Shown: positions 48,836-57,313 of the stretch, piece by piece
Numbering within the stretch: the first letter of the stretch is position 1
Layout of the letters: the number at the start of each line of letters is the position of its first letter
Source: Aldehydirespirator sp965220645
GTDB lineage: Bacteria; Actinomycetota; Acidimicrobiia; Acidimicrobiales; Aldehydirespiratoraceae
Assembly: GCA_965220645.1 (NCBI GenBank)
Contig: OZ244836.1
Location: 3,100,001 to 3,164,000, forward strand
Direction of reading: 5' to 3'
Length of the DNA stretch: 64,000 nucleotides
The notes under the pieces: model-generated
The model's input: the letters and a program-made list of their open reading frames with translations, nothing else
Databases searched by the model: none
Told to the model about the DNA's origin: nothing
Program-made: the position numbers and the translations under genes

Positions 48836-51800
48836 TCAGCTGCGGTAGAGCATCCCCTTGTAGGCGGACGTGAATCCGGCCTCCTCCAGACGGGCCGCCC
48901 ACGGGGTCTCCCGGACGGGCTTGCCGTCGACCTTGGCGATCTCGAGCTTGCGGAGGCGACCGTCCTTGACCAGGCCGATGATCGCCTCGATCCAAGCGTC
49001 GTTCGACTCTGCGCCCTCGAAGGTGGCCAGGGACCGGCCGCCCCGTTCGAGCATGACCAGCGGCAGCCCGTCGATCAGCACCACATGGGCGCCCGCGGTA
49101 CGGGCGGGCCTGCCCGGAGAGTCGGGCCAGGCCAGCGCGGCGCCGTAGGGCTGGGCCGGGTCGGTGGCGGCCAGCACCACCGGCGCGGTGTCGGACTCGG
49201 GCGTCCGGGATCCCCGCAGGCGGTCCACCGCGCCGGGCAGGGCGAACTGGGCCGCGCCCAGCCCGGCCACGAAGTAGCCCCGGCGGGCCTCGCCCCGCTC
49301 CTCCAGCGCCTTGAGCACCGGGTAGACGCCCGCGAACCCTCCCTCCTGACCCTCGCCAAGAGCCGTCTCGCGAGTAACCACCCCGTAGCGGTCAAGCAAC
49401 TGGTGGGCCCTGGCCAGAGCCGCTTCCGTGGCGGCGGGCTGTGGGCTCAGGAGGGGCGCGACCAGCGACCAGCGGCCCGCGGCCGACGGAGGCCCGGTGG
49501 CGCTGAGACCGCCCAGTCGCAGCCGGCCCCGGCGCGACCGGCCCGCCCGGGGCGGGGGACGGCGGGTGCGGCTGCTGCGGTGGCCGGCGATCCGGGCCCT
49601 CAAGGGCGCGAGGGAGTCGTTGGTGACCTCACCCGCCCACACCAGATCCCACAGCGCGGCCAGCACGGTCTCGGTGTCGTAGGGCAGGGACGCGGCCTGC
49701 GCGGCGGCCACCAGATCCGGCCAGAACGACGCTCCCCGGTCGTGCAGCCGGTTGCGCAGTGCATCGTGGAGCGCGCCTTCGGAGGGCTCGGCCGCGGGAA
49801 CGAGAAGGGCGGCTTGATCGCGGAACACGACGCGCACCCGGCCGTCGGTGGCCCCCAGCGCGCCCGCGCCGATCCACACGATCTCGCCGGAGGTGCACAG
49901 CTGGTCCAGGTTCGCTGGCTTGTACCCGGCCATTCGGCCGGCCAGCACGTCGGCCTCCAGCACCGACGCGGCCACCGGCGCACCCTGCAACTGGGCCACC
50001 ACGTCGGCGAGGGCGTCCGCACCCCGGCGCCGGCCGCCGACCCCCTGCCACGCGGGCAGGAACCTGGCCAGCGCCTCGGGCGGCACCGGCTCGACCTCCT
50101 GGCGCAAGGCGGCCAGGCAGCGGCGGCGGATGCGCCGCAGCACCTCGGCGTCGCAGAACTCCCGGTCGGCCCCGCCGGGACGGAACTCGCCCCGCAGCAG
50201 GCGGCCCTCGGCCACCAGCCTCGCAAGCCGGGCCGTGACCGGCTGCTCGCCCATTCCCAGCCAGCGAGCGACATCGCGGGCCAGGAACGGGCCGTGGGTT
50301 CGCGCGTAGCGGACGCACAGGTCGCCGAGCGGGTCGTCCACAGGCTCGGTGGCGGACGCAGGCAGACCCACCGGAAGGGCCGCGCCAACCGCGTCACGCA
50401 GCCGGGCCGCGTCGGCCGAGTCGGCCACCACGTCGCGCCCGGCCAGGCGGGTTTCAAGAGCCCGGCGCTGCTCCACCAGCGTCCGCACCCATCCCGTGAC
50501 CCGCTCGGCATCGGGCGCTGTCGAGCGGGCGGAGAGCTCGTCGAGCGACAGCGGCCCAAGCACTCTCAACAGGTCGTGGACCTCATCCGGGTCGCGGGCC
50601 TGGTTGTCGGCAATCAGCCGCTGCAGTTCCAGTTCGACATCGGCGATGACTCCGGCATCGAGCAGCTCCCGCAGCTCCTCAGCGCCGAGCAGATCCCGCA
50701 GCAGATCCCGGTCGAGCGCCAGAGCCGCAGCCCGCCGCTCGGCCAGCGGGGCGTCGCCCTCGTACATGTACACCGCGATCCACGAGAACAGCAGCGACTG
50801 GGCAAAGGGCGAGGCCTGGGTGGTGTCCACCGGCACCACCCGGATCTTGCGGCTGCGCAGATCAGCCATGAGCTCCACCAGCGCAGGCAGGTCGAACACG
50901 TCGTTCAAGCACTCGCGGGTGGTCTCCAGCAGTATCGGGAACGACGGGTACTTGGCCGCCACCGTCAGAAGGTCGGCGGCCCGCTGGCGCTGCTGCCACA
51001 GCGGCGTGCGCTGGTCGGGCCGCCGGCGGGGAAGCAGCAGCGCCCTAGCCGCGCATTCCCGGAAGCGGGACGCGAACATCGAAGTCTCGGGCAGGCGCGC
51101 CACCACCAGGTCACGGACCTCCTCAGGGTCGAAGAGCAGATCATCAACCGGCAGTTCGTCAATGGCCTCCGGAAGCCGCAAGACGATCCCGTCGTCGCCC
51201 CACATCAGGTCCACGTCCACGCCCCAGGCCTCGCGCAACCGGGCCTGCAGCGCGACCCCCCAGGGCGCGTGCACCTGGGCACCGAACGGGGTGAGCACAC
51301 ACACCCGCCAGTCGCCGATCTCGTCGCGGAAGCGCTCCACTACCACGGTGCGGTCGTCGGGCACGGCGCCGGTGACGGTGGCCTGGTCGTCCAGGTAGGC
51401 GACGAGGTTGGCCGCGGCCGTCTCGTCGAGGCCACAGCGTTGCCGCAGCCGGTCCGTGACTGCGTCGTCGTCGCCCTCGGAACGCAGCTCTCGCACCAGG
51501 CTTCCCACGGCGCGGCCGAGCTCGATGGGGCGGCCCGGTCCGTCGCCGTGCCAGAACGGCATCTTGCCCAGCTCGCCGGGCGCGGGAGTCACCACCACCC
51601 GCTCGAAGGTGATCTCGACGATGCGCCATGTGGAGGCGCCGAGGAGGAACGTCTCGCCCACCCGGCTCTCGTAGACCATCTCCTCGTCGAGCTCGCCCAC
51701 CCTGGTGCCGTCGGGCAGGAACACGCCGAACAGGCCCCGGTCGGGGATGGTTCCCGCGTTGGTGACGGCGAGGCGTTGGGCCCCGGCCCGCCCGCGCAGC

Positions 51801-53464
51801 ACGCCGCCGGCCCGGTCCCACACCACACGGGGCCTCAGCTCGGAGAACTCCTCGGCCGGGTAGGTGCCCGACAGCAGCTCCAGCACGCTGTGGAGCACCT
51901 CGTCGGACAGATCGGCGAAGCCGGCGCAGCGTCGCAGCACGGCCGACAGTTGCTCGACCGGCCAGTCGTCCATGGCGCACATGGCCACGATCTGCTGGGC
52001 GGCCACATCGAGGGGGTTGCGCAGGTAGCGGGTGTGCTCCACCTCCCCGAGGTGCATGCGCTCGACCACGGTGGCTGCCTCCAGCAGGTCGGCCCGGTGC
52101 TTGGGGAAGATCCGGCCCCGGCTCGGCTCACCCACCCGGTGCCCGGCCCGGCCGATGCGCTGAAGGCCGGAGGCCACCGACCCCGGCGAAGCCACCTGCA
52201 CAACCAGGTCCACCGCGCCCATGTCGATGCCGAGCTCCAGCGTGGACGTGGCCACCAGGCCCCGCAGCTCGCCCCGCTTGAGTTCGTCCTCGATCAGCAG
52301 GCGCCGCTGCCGCGAGATCGACCCATGGTGGGCCTTGACCAGCTCGACACCCTCGGCCGTTCCCGTGCCCATCTGCTCATCGCCCAGCGGCACCGGCGGC
52401 GGAGCTTGAAGCAGGCTCTCGATCGACTCCCCCACGTGCACGGGGCCGCCGGTGCTGGGGCTGTCCCCCGCCCTGGAGACCGGCTGTTCAGCCGCCCGTT
52501 CCTCGCCGTCGATGTGCAGTTCGTTCAGCCGGGCCGCGAGGCGCTCGGCCAGCCGCCGGGCGTTGGCGAAGATCAGCGTGGACCGGTGGGCCTGCACCAG
52601 CTCCAGCAGACGGGGATGGATGGCGGGCCAGATGCTGCGCCGCAGCGGCCCGGCCGCGGCCCCGGCCGACGCCGGCTGTTCGACCGTCTCGCCCAGCGAG
52701 GCCATGTCGGCTACCGGGACCACCACCTCGATATCGAGCTCCTTGCTGGCTCCGGCGTCCACCACGGTGATGGGGCGAGGGACGGCCGATCCCTCGGGTC
52801 CGGCCTCGAGACCTCCCAGGAAGCGGGCGATCTCGTCGAGGGGTCTCTGGGTGGCGGACAGCGCGATGCGCTGCGGCGAGTGCTCGCACAGCTCCTCGAG
52901 ACGCTCCAGCGACACCATCAGGTGGGTGCCCCGCTTGCTGGCGGCCACCGCATGGATCTCATCGATGATCACATGCTGCACGCCGGCGAGAGTCTCCCGG
53001 GCCCGGCTGGTCAGCATCAGGAACAGCGACTCGGGGGTGGTGATCAGGATGTGCGGGGGGTTTCGCACCAGCCGCCGGCGCTCGTCGGCTGAGGTGTCGC
53101 CGGTGCGCACTCCCACCGTGGGCACGTGCACCGTGGCGCCGAGCCGCTCGGCGGCCAGATTGATGCCGTGCAGCGGTGCCCTCAGGTTCTTCTCAACGTC
53201 CACGGCCAGCGCCCGCAGCGGCGACACATACAGCACACGGGTGCCGGAGCCGGATGCGGCCGGGTCGGAGGACATGAGCCGGTCGATGGCCCACAGGAAG
53301 GCGGCCAGGGTCTTGCCCGTGCCCGTCGGCGCGCACACCAGGGTGTGGTCGCCCGAGGCGATGGGCGGCCAGCCCTCTACCTGCGGCGCGGTCGGCGCAG
53401 CGAACGCCGACGCGAACCAGGCCCGGGTCGGCTCGGAAAAGGCGGCGAGCGGATCGGCGGCCAC
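48836..53464 (-). CDS. lhr: Lhr-like ATP-dependent helicase
   Basis: 1542 residues, usual length for long Lhr. Start at GTG 53464 just before the first conserved segment; upstream residues look non-coding. Superfamily 2 motifs: CAPTGTGKTLAAFLWAIDRL (I), TTPESLFLML, IIDEIHAVAASKRGTHL (DEIH, II), IALSATQRPLDEIARFLGG (III), STLELGIDMGAVDLVVQVASPGSVASGLQRIGRAGHR in outline (V-VI). A winged helix and the Lhr core follow (SERFRDEIGDWRVCVLTPFGAQVHAPW), then the long Lhr-CTD. Lhr is a 3'-5' DNA translocase linked to DNA repair in mycobacteria. Not in an evident operon. Confidence 0.9.
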   Translation of the reverse strand: MAADPLAAFSEPTRAWFASAFAAPTAPQVEGWPPIASGDHTLVCAPTGTGKTLAAFLWAIDRLMSSDPAASGSGTRVLYVSPLRALAVDVEKNLRAPLHGINLAAERLGATVHVPTVGVRTGDTSADERRRLVRNPPHILITTPESLFLMLTSRARETLAGVQHVIIDEIHAVAASKRGTHLMVSLERLEELCEHSPQRIALSATQRPLDEIARFLGGLEAGPEGSAVPRPITVVDAGASKELDIEVVVPVADMASLGETVEQPASAGAAAGPLRRSIWPAIHPRLLELVQAHRSTLIFANARRLAERLAARLNELHIDGEERAAEQPVSRAGDSPSTGGPVHVGESIESLLQAPPPVPLGDEQMGTGTAEGVELVKAHHGSISRQRRLLIEDELKRGELRGLVATSTLELGIDMGAVDLVVQVASPGSVASGLQRIGRAGHRVGEPSRGRIFPKHRADLLEAATVVERMHLGEVEHTRYLRNPLDVAAQQIVAMCAMDDWPVEQLSAVLRRCAGFADLSDEVLHSVLELLSGTYPAEEFSELRPRVVWDRAGGVLRGRAGAQRLAVTNAGTIPDRGLFGVFLPDGTRVGELDEEMVYESRVGETFLLGASTWRIVEITFERVVVTPAPGELGKMPFWHGDGPGRPIELGRAVGSLVRELRSEGDDDAVTDRLRQRCGLDETAAANLVAYLDDQATVTGAVPDDRTVVVERFRDEIGDWRVCVLTPFGAQVHAPWGVALQARLREAWGVDVDLMWGDDGIVLRLPEAIDELPVDDLLFDPEEVRDLVVARLPETSMFASRFRECAARALLLPRRRPDQRTPLWQQRQRAADLLTVAAKYPSFPILLETTRECLNDVFDLPALVELMADLRSRKIRVVPVDTTQASPFAQSLLFSWIAVYMYEGDAPLAERRAAALALDRDLLRDLLGAEELRELLDAGVIADVELELQRLIADNQARDPDEVHDLLRVLGPLSLDELSARSTAPDAERVTGWVRTLVEQRRALETRLAGRDVVADSADAARLRDAVGAALPVGLPASATEPVDDPLGDLCVRYARTHGPFLARDVARWLGMGEQPVTARLARLVAEGRLLRGEFRPGGADREFCDAEVLRRIRRRCLAALRQEVEPVPPEALARFLPAWQGVGGRRRGADALADVVAQLQGAPVAASVLEADVLAGRMAGYKPANLDQLCTSGEIVWIGAGALGATDGRVRVVFRDQAALLVPAAEPSEGALHDALRNRLHDRGASFWPDLVAAAQAASLPYDTETVLAALWDLVWAGEVTNDSLAPLRARIAGHRSSRTRRPPPRAGRSRRGRLRLGGLSATGPPSAAGRWSLVAPLLSPQPAATEAALARAHQLLDRYGVVTRETALGEGQEGGFAGVYPVLKALEERGEARRGYFVAGLGAAQFALPGAVDRLRGSRTPESDTAPVVLAATDPAQPYGAALAWPDSPGRPARTAGAHVVLIDGLPLVMLERGGRSLATFEGAESNDAWIEAIIGLVKDGRLRKLEIAKVDGKPVRETPWAARLEEAGFTSAYKGMLYRS

Positions 53465-53507
53465 CGCGCCACCGTACCCACCCCCTGCGACAGCCGCGGC
53501 TCCCACC

Positions 53508-53556
53508 GAAATTGACGTGGTTGACCACAATATGTGTGGACAACTACGTCGATTTC
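53508..53556. repeat. AAATT-armed hairpin, copy 4
   Basis: GAAATTGACGTGGTTG pairs with CAACTACGTCGATTTC (53541-53556) using two G-T wobbles, and an inner CCACA/TGTGG extends it to about 21 pairs. Unlike copies 1-3 it lies between divergent starts (lhr and an LLM gene), so termination cannot be its only role. Confidence 0.7.
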
Positions 53557-53603
53557 CGGGGGGCCAGCCTGTACCCGCCGTGCCCGCCCCTACAGTGACC
53601 CCC

Positions 53604-54551
53604 ATGACGCATCCGTTCCGTTTCGGCATTGAACTCAAGGGGCCGCTGCCCGGCCTGACCTGGGCACAGACTGCGCAGAGGGTGGAGGAGCTCGGCTTCT
53701 CGAACCTCGTGATGCCCGACCACTTCGACGAGCAGCTCGCGGTAGGCCCGGGACTGGCCGCCGCAGCCGCGGCGACCACCACCCTGCGCTTCAGCGCCTT
53801 CGTGTACGGCAACGATTACCGCCATCCCGTGATGGTGGCCAAGGAGGTGGCCACCCTCGATGTGCTGTCCGGCGGCCGGATGGACCTGGGCCTCGGGGCG
53901 GGCTGGAAGCGCGTCGACTACGAAGAGGCCGGGATGGACTACGACCCGCCCGGTGTCCGCATCGAGCGCATGGTCGAGTCCCTGCAGGTCATCCGGGCCC
54001 TCTTCGAGGACGGGCCGGTCACCTTCGAGGGCGAGCACTACACGATCCGCGGCCTTGAGGGCCTGCCCAAGCCGGTGCAGTCGCCGGTGCCGGTGGCCAT
54101 CGGCGGGGGTGGACGCCGGATGCTCAGCCTGGCCGCCCGCCATGCCGACATCGTGGGCGTGAACGCCAACCTGCGCTCCGGCGAGATCGGACTCGACGCC
54201 ATGAACGATGTGCTGGGCGCCGACCGCTTCGACACCAAGCTCCAGTGGGTGCGCGACGCGGCCGGCGACCGCTTCGACCAGCTGGTGCTCAACGTGCTGA
54301 TCGCGTCGTGGCAGATCACAGAGGGTGGCCGGGCCACCACCGAGGCCACCGAAGCCACTGCAGCCATGTTCGGTCAACCCGCCCGGACGGTGGCCGACAT
54401 CCCGATGCTGCTGATCGGCTCGCCGCCCGAGATCGCCGATGCCCTGCGCGAGCGGCGAGAGCGCTGGGGCTTCAGCTACATCGTGCTGGGCGCGGACAAC
54501 AACGACATTGCCGCCTTCGCCCCGGTGATCGCAGAACTCGACGGCGAGTAG
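53604..54551 (+). CDS. LLM-class F420-dependent oxidoreductase 4 (TIGR03621-like)
   Basis: 315 residues. FRFGIELKGPLPGLTWAQTAQRVEELGFSNLVMPDHFDEQLAVGPGL in outline, FVYGNDYRHPVMVAKEVATLDVLSGGRMDLGLGAGWKRVDYEEAGMDYDPPGVRIERM and VPVAIGGGGRRMLSLAARHADIV are typical of TIGR03621-type F420-dependent enzymes. Short C-terminal domain with SPPEIADALRERRERWGFSYIVL. Substrate unknown. Ends 35 bases before the DtxR-type gene. Confidence 0.85.
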   Translation: MTHPFRFGIELKGPLPGLTWAQTAQRVEELGFSNLVMPDHFDEQLAVGPGLAAAAAATTTLRFSAFVYGNDYRHPVMVAKEVATLDVLSGGRMDLGLGAGWKRVDYEEAGMDYDPPGVRIERMVESLQVIRALFEDGPVTFEGEHYTIRGLEGLPKPVQSPVPVAIGGGGRRMLSLAARHADIVGVNANLRSGEIGLDAMNDVLGADRFDTKLQWVRDAAGDRFDQLVLNVLIASWQITEGGRATTEATEATAAMFGQPARTVADIPMLLIGSPPEIADALRERRERWGFSYIVLGADNNDIAAFAPVIAELDGE

Positions 54552-54586
54552 CCGCGAGCGGCCCTGCTCGCGAATATGGTGGAGGC

Positions 54587-55282
54587 ATGACCGCGACCCC
54601 GGCCGATATGAAGCCGTACGAGTCGCCCGAATGGCATCCGGCCTTCGAGGAGTACTGCGAGACGATCTTCGAGCTGGCCGAGGACGACTTGGACGTGATC
54701 CAGGCCCGCATCGCCGACCGCTTGGAGATCTCTCGCCCCGCGGTGTCGGAGATGATCCGGCGGATGCAGGCCGAGGGCCTCGTCGAGGAGGGCAAGGGCA
54801 CGATCCTGCTCACCGCCAGGGGGCACTCGCTGGCCGAGACGGTCGTTCGCCGCCACCGGCTGGCCGAATGCTTCCTGACCGACATGCTGGGGCTGTCATG
54901 GGCCGAGGCCCACCAGGAGGCGGGCAAGTGGGAGCACATCATCTCCCCGGCGGTGGAGAAGGCCATGGTCCGGGTGCTCGAGGGCCCCACCACCTGCCCC
55001 CACGGCAACCCCATCCCCGGCTCCGGCTACGAGGCTCCCGAGATGGTGACACTCGACACCCTGGAGGTGGGAGGGGCGTTCATGGTGCAGCGCATTCCCG
55101 AGGAGCTGGAGTTCCAACCGGGGATGCTCGAGTTCCTGGAGGAGGCCCGGGTGACGCCGGGTTCGACGGGCACGGTCACGGCCCGCTCCCCCGACGGCAC
55201 GTTCACTCTGGACGTCGAGGGCGGTGCCGTGGGCCTCAGCGACTACGCCACCTCGCGCATCCTCGTCATCGCCGCCGACTAG
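54587..55282 (+). CDS. DtxR/MntR-type metal-dependent regulator
   Basis: 231 residues from ATG at 54587 with GGAGG upstream. HTH domain: EEYCETIFELAEDDLDVIQARIADRLEISRPAVSEMIRRMQAEGLVEEGKGTILLTARGHSLAETVVRRHRLAECFLTD in outline; dimerisation/metal-binding domain: WAEAHQEAGKWEHIISPAVEKAMVRVLEGPTTCPHGNPIPG; then an SH3-like domain. Metal-site residues of the family (Met/Cys, Glu, His) cluster in HRLAE and WEHIIS. Binds Fe2+ or Mn2+ and represses uptake genes. Target genes are not obvious nearby. Confidence 0.85.
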   Translation: MTATPADMKPYESPEWHPAFEEYCETIFELAEDDLDVIQARIADRLEISRPAVSEMIRRMQAEGLVEEGKGTILLTARGHSLAETVVRRHRLAECFLTDMLGLSWAEAHQEAGKWEHIISPAVEKAMVRVLEGPTTCPHGNPIPGSGYEAPEMVTLDTLEVGGAFMVQRIPEELEFQPGMLEFLEEARVTPGSTGTVTARSPDGTFTLDVEGGAVGLSDYATSRILVIAAD

Positions 55283-55366
55283 CCGCCGCGGCGGCCCGCC
55301 TCCTGGTGCCGGCGCCGAGTCAGATTGTGCAGCGTCTCGCTTGCGCGCGTGCTCCCGGCGCGTGTT

Positions 55367-55385
55367 ACTTTGATGTGGTCAAAGT
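55367..55385. promoter_or_regulatory. Inverted-repeat operator upstream of the uptake ABC/oxygenase operon
   Basis: ACTTTGA-TGTGG-TCAAAGT: perfect 7-base arms with a 5-base spacer, 55 bases ahead of the substrate-binding protein gene and in an AT-enriched stretch. Likely a binding site for a dimeric regulator; which one is not known. Confidence 0.6.
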
Positions 55386-55440
55386 GAACTCAGCTCCTCG
55401 TCGGCGCTCGCCGACGGGGGCTGCCTGAACAGGGGGACCC

Positions 55441-56475
55441 ATGACCGCCAACCAATTCTCCAGACGCATATTCCTCGGGGGCACCGCAGCCGGCGCCGGC
55501 CTGCTGCTGGGCGGCACCAGCCTGCTCACCGCGTGCTCTGGCTCCAGCGAGCCCGCGGCCCTCACGTCGGTGAACTTCCAGTTGAGCTGGTTCGACTCGG
55601 TGCAGTTCGGAGGCTCCTACCTCGCGCACGAACGGGGCTACTACGAGCGCTACGGCCTCGACGTAGCGCTCGTGCCCGGCGGACCGGGCGTGTCACCCGA
55701 CGCCGCGGTGGCCGCAGGCCAAGCCATCATGGGCATCTCGGCCGCAAACTTCACCGGCCAGTCCGTGGCCGACGGCGCTCCGTTCAAGATCGTGGGTGTG
55801 GCCATGCAACGCAACCCGTTCGTGATCGCGTCGCTGACCGACAACCCGATCAACGAGCCCAAGGATCTGGAGGGAACGAAGCTCGGGATGGCCTTCAACA
55901 ACCAGCTCGACCTCGAGCTGTTGACATCGCTCAACGGCGTCGACATCTCCCAGATAGAGGTCATCACCAGCGACTACGACCCGGCTCCGCTGGTCACCGG
56001 CGAGGTCGACTCGCTGCTGTGCTGGCTCACCGACCTCCCCGTGGCCATGACCGTCGCCGGCATCGACAACACGACCATGCTCTTCGCAGACTTCGGATAC
56101 GCGGTGCACAGCCAGACCTACATCGTCACCGAGGACTCATTGGCCAACAACCGCGACACGGTGCTCGCCCTTCTCAGGGGCGACATCCTGGGATGGCAGG
56201 AGTACAAGGGCAACACCGACGCGGCAGCCGAAGTGACCGTCAACCGGTTCCCGGACGCGGGCATGGACCTGGAGACTCAGAAGGTGCAGGCCTCCGAGCA
56301 GCTCAAGATCATGTTCAGCGAGGACACCGACGCGAACGGGTTCCTGTGGTTCACCGACGAATCCGTACAGGACAACGTCGAAACCCTGGGAGGCCTCGGC
56401 GTGGGCGTCACCGCAGACCTGTGGGACCGGTCCCTGCTGGAGGAGATATACGCCGACGGTCCCGTCCTCTCATGA
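55441..56475 (+). CDS. ABC transporter substrate-binding lipoprotein (NMT1/SsuA-like)
   Basis: 344 residues. Twin-arginine start SRRIFLGG and lipobox LLTAC (Cys at about 32) mark a Tat-exported lipoprotein. The mature part is an NMT1/THI5-like periplasmic binding fold: VNFQLSWFDSVQFGGSYLAHERGYYERYGLDV, AAVAAGQAIMGISAANF, LEGTKLGMAFNNQLDLELL, VITSDYDPAPLVTGEVDSLLCW. Such proteins bind aromatic compounds, sulfonates or thiamine precursors. It opens an operon with an ATPase, a permease and three oxygenase genes. Confidence 0.85.
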   Translation: MTANQFSRRIFLGGTAAGAGLLLGGTSLLTACSGSSEPAALTSVNFQLSWFDSVQFGGSYLAHERGYYERYGLDVALVPGGPGVSPDAAVAAGQAIMGISAANFTGQSVADGAPFKIVGVAMQRNPFVIASLTDNPINEPKDLEGTKLGMAFNNQLDLELLTSLNGVDISQIEVITSDYDPAPLVTGEVDSLLCWLTDLPVAMTVAGIDNTTMLFADFGYAVHSQTYIVTEDSLANNRDTVLALLRGDILGWQEYKGNTDAAAEVTVNRFPDAGMDLETQKVQASEQLKIMFSEDTDANGFLWFTDESVQDNVETLGGLGVGVTADLWDRSLLEEIYADGPVLS

Positions 56476-56506
56476 CGGAGCGCCATAGCAGTCGCAGCCG
56501 TCGCGG

Positions 56507-57313
56507 GTGATGGCCCGGCGGGGCGCGCCGGTAGATGTCGTCGGGGTCGGACGAACCTTCGCCCTCGGCGACGACGAGGTGGTTGCCCTGCGCAGCCTGG
56601 AGATGCATGTGCCCGCGGGCGGTTTCACCGCGCTGATCGGTCCTTCGGGTTGCGGCAAGTCCACCGCTCTACGCCTCGTAGCCGGGCTGGACATGCCCGA
56701 CGAGGGCACCATCGACATGGACGGCTCGTCACCCGACGAGATGCGACGGGGCCAACGCATCGGCATCGCCTTCCAGGATCCGTCGCTGCTGCCGTGGCGG
56801 ACGGTCTCGACGAACATCCGGCTCGCACTTGAGCTTGTCGACCGGCGCCACGACACCAAGGCGGTCAGCGACCTGATCGAGCTCGTCGGCTTGCAGGGAT
56901 TCGAGAAGGCCCGGCCCTCGCAGCTGTCCGGGGGCATGCGCCAGCGCGTGGCCATCGCTCGCTCGCTGGTCACCGAGCCCGACCTGCTGCTGCTCGACGA
57001 GCCCTTCGGCGCCCTCGACGCCCTCACCCGCCAGCAGCTCAACGACGAGCTTCAGCGGATCTGGACGGCCCGTGGCACAACCACGCTGCTGGTGACCCAC
57101 TCGATCCCCGAGGCGGTGTATGCGGCCGACGAGGTCTTGGTCATGTCGCCCAGACCGGGGAGGATCGTGGCTCGCCGCACCATCGGCTTCGAGCGGCCCC
57201 GAACCCGTGACCTGCTTCTTTCCGATGAGTTCCACGCCGAAGTGGAGGCCGTCTCGGCCAGCCTGCACCGCTCCGAGGGTCAGGTCGTGCAGCTCGAGAC
57301 GGACGCCAGTTGA
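56507..57313 (+). CDS. ABC transporter ATPase (SsuB/TauB-like)
   Basis: 268 residues from GTG at 56507 or ATG three bases on. Walker A LIGPSGCGKSTALRLVAGLD, Q-loop FQDPSLLPWRTVSTNI, signature SQLSGGMRQRVAIARSLV, Walker B LLLLDEPFGALDALTR, switch LLVTHSIPEAVYAAD. Typical of nitrate/sulfonate/taurine-class importers. TGA overlaps the TTG start of the permease. Confidence 0.9.
   Translation: MMARRGAPVDVVGVGRTFALGDDEVVALRSLEMHVPAGGFTALIGPSGCGKSTALRLVAGLDMPDEGTIDMDGSSPDEMRRGQRIGIAFQDPSLLPWRTVSTNIRLALELVDRRHDTKAVSDLIELVGLQGFEKARPSQLSGGMRQRVAIARSLVTEPDLLLLDEPFGALDALTRQQLNDELQRIWTARGTTTLLVTHSIPEAVYAADEVLVMSPRPGRIVARRTIGFERPRTRDLLLSDEFHAEVEAVSASLHRSEGQVVQLETDAS

Noticed and set aside
49085..53092. 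Long open frame (over 1,300 codons) on the plus strand opposite the helicase gene
   Set aside because: It is the GC-rich antisense of lhr; its translation is His/Gly/Arg/Gln-rich without any domain, while the minus strand has clear helicase motifs.
53465..53812. N-terminal extension of the helicase frame
   Set aside because: It would read through hairpin copy 4 and the start of the divergent LLM gene; conserved sequence begins just after 53464.
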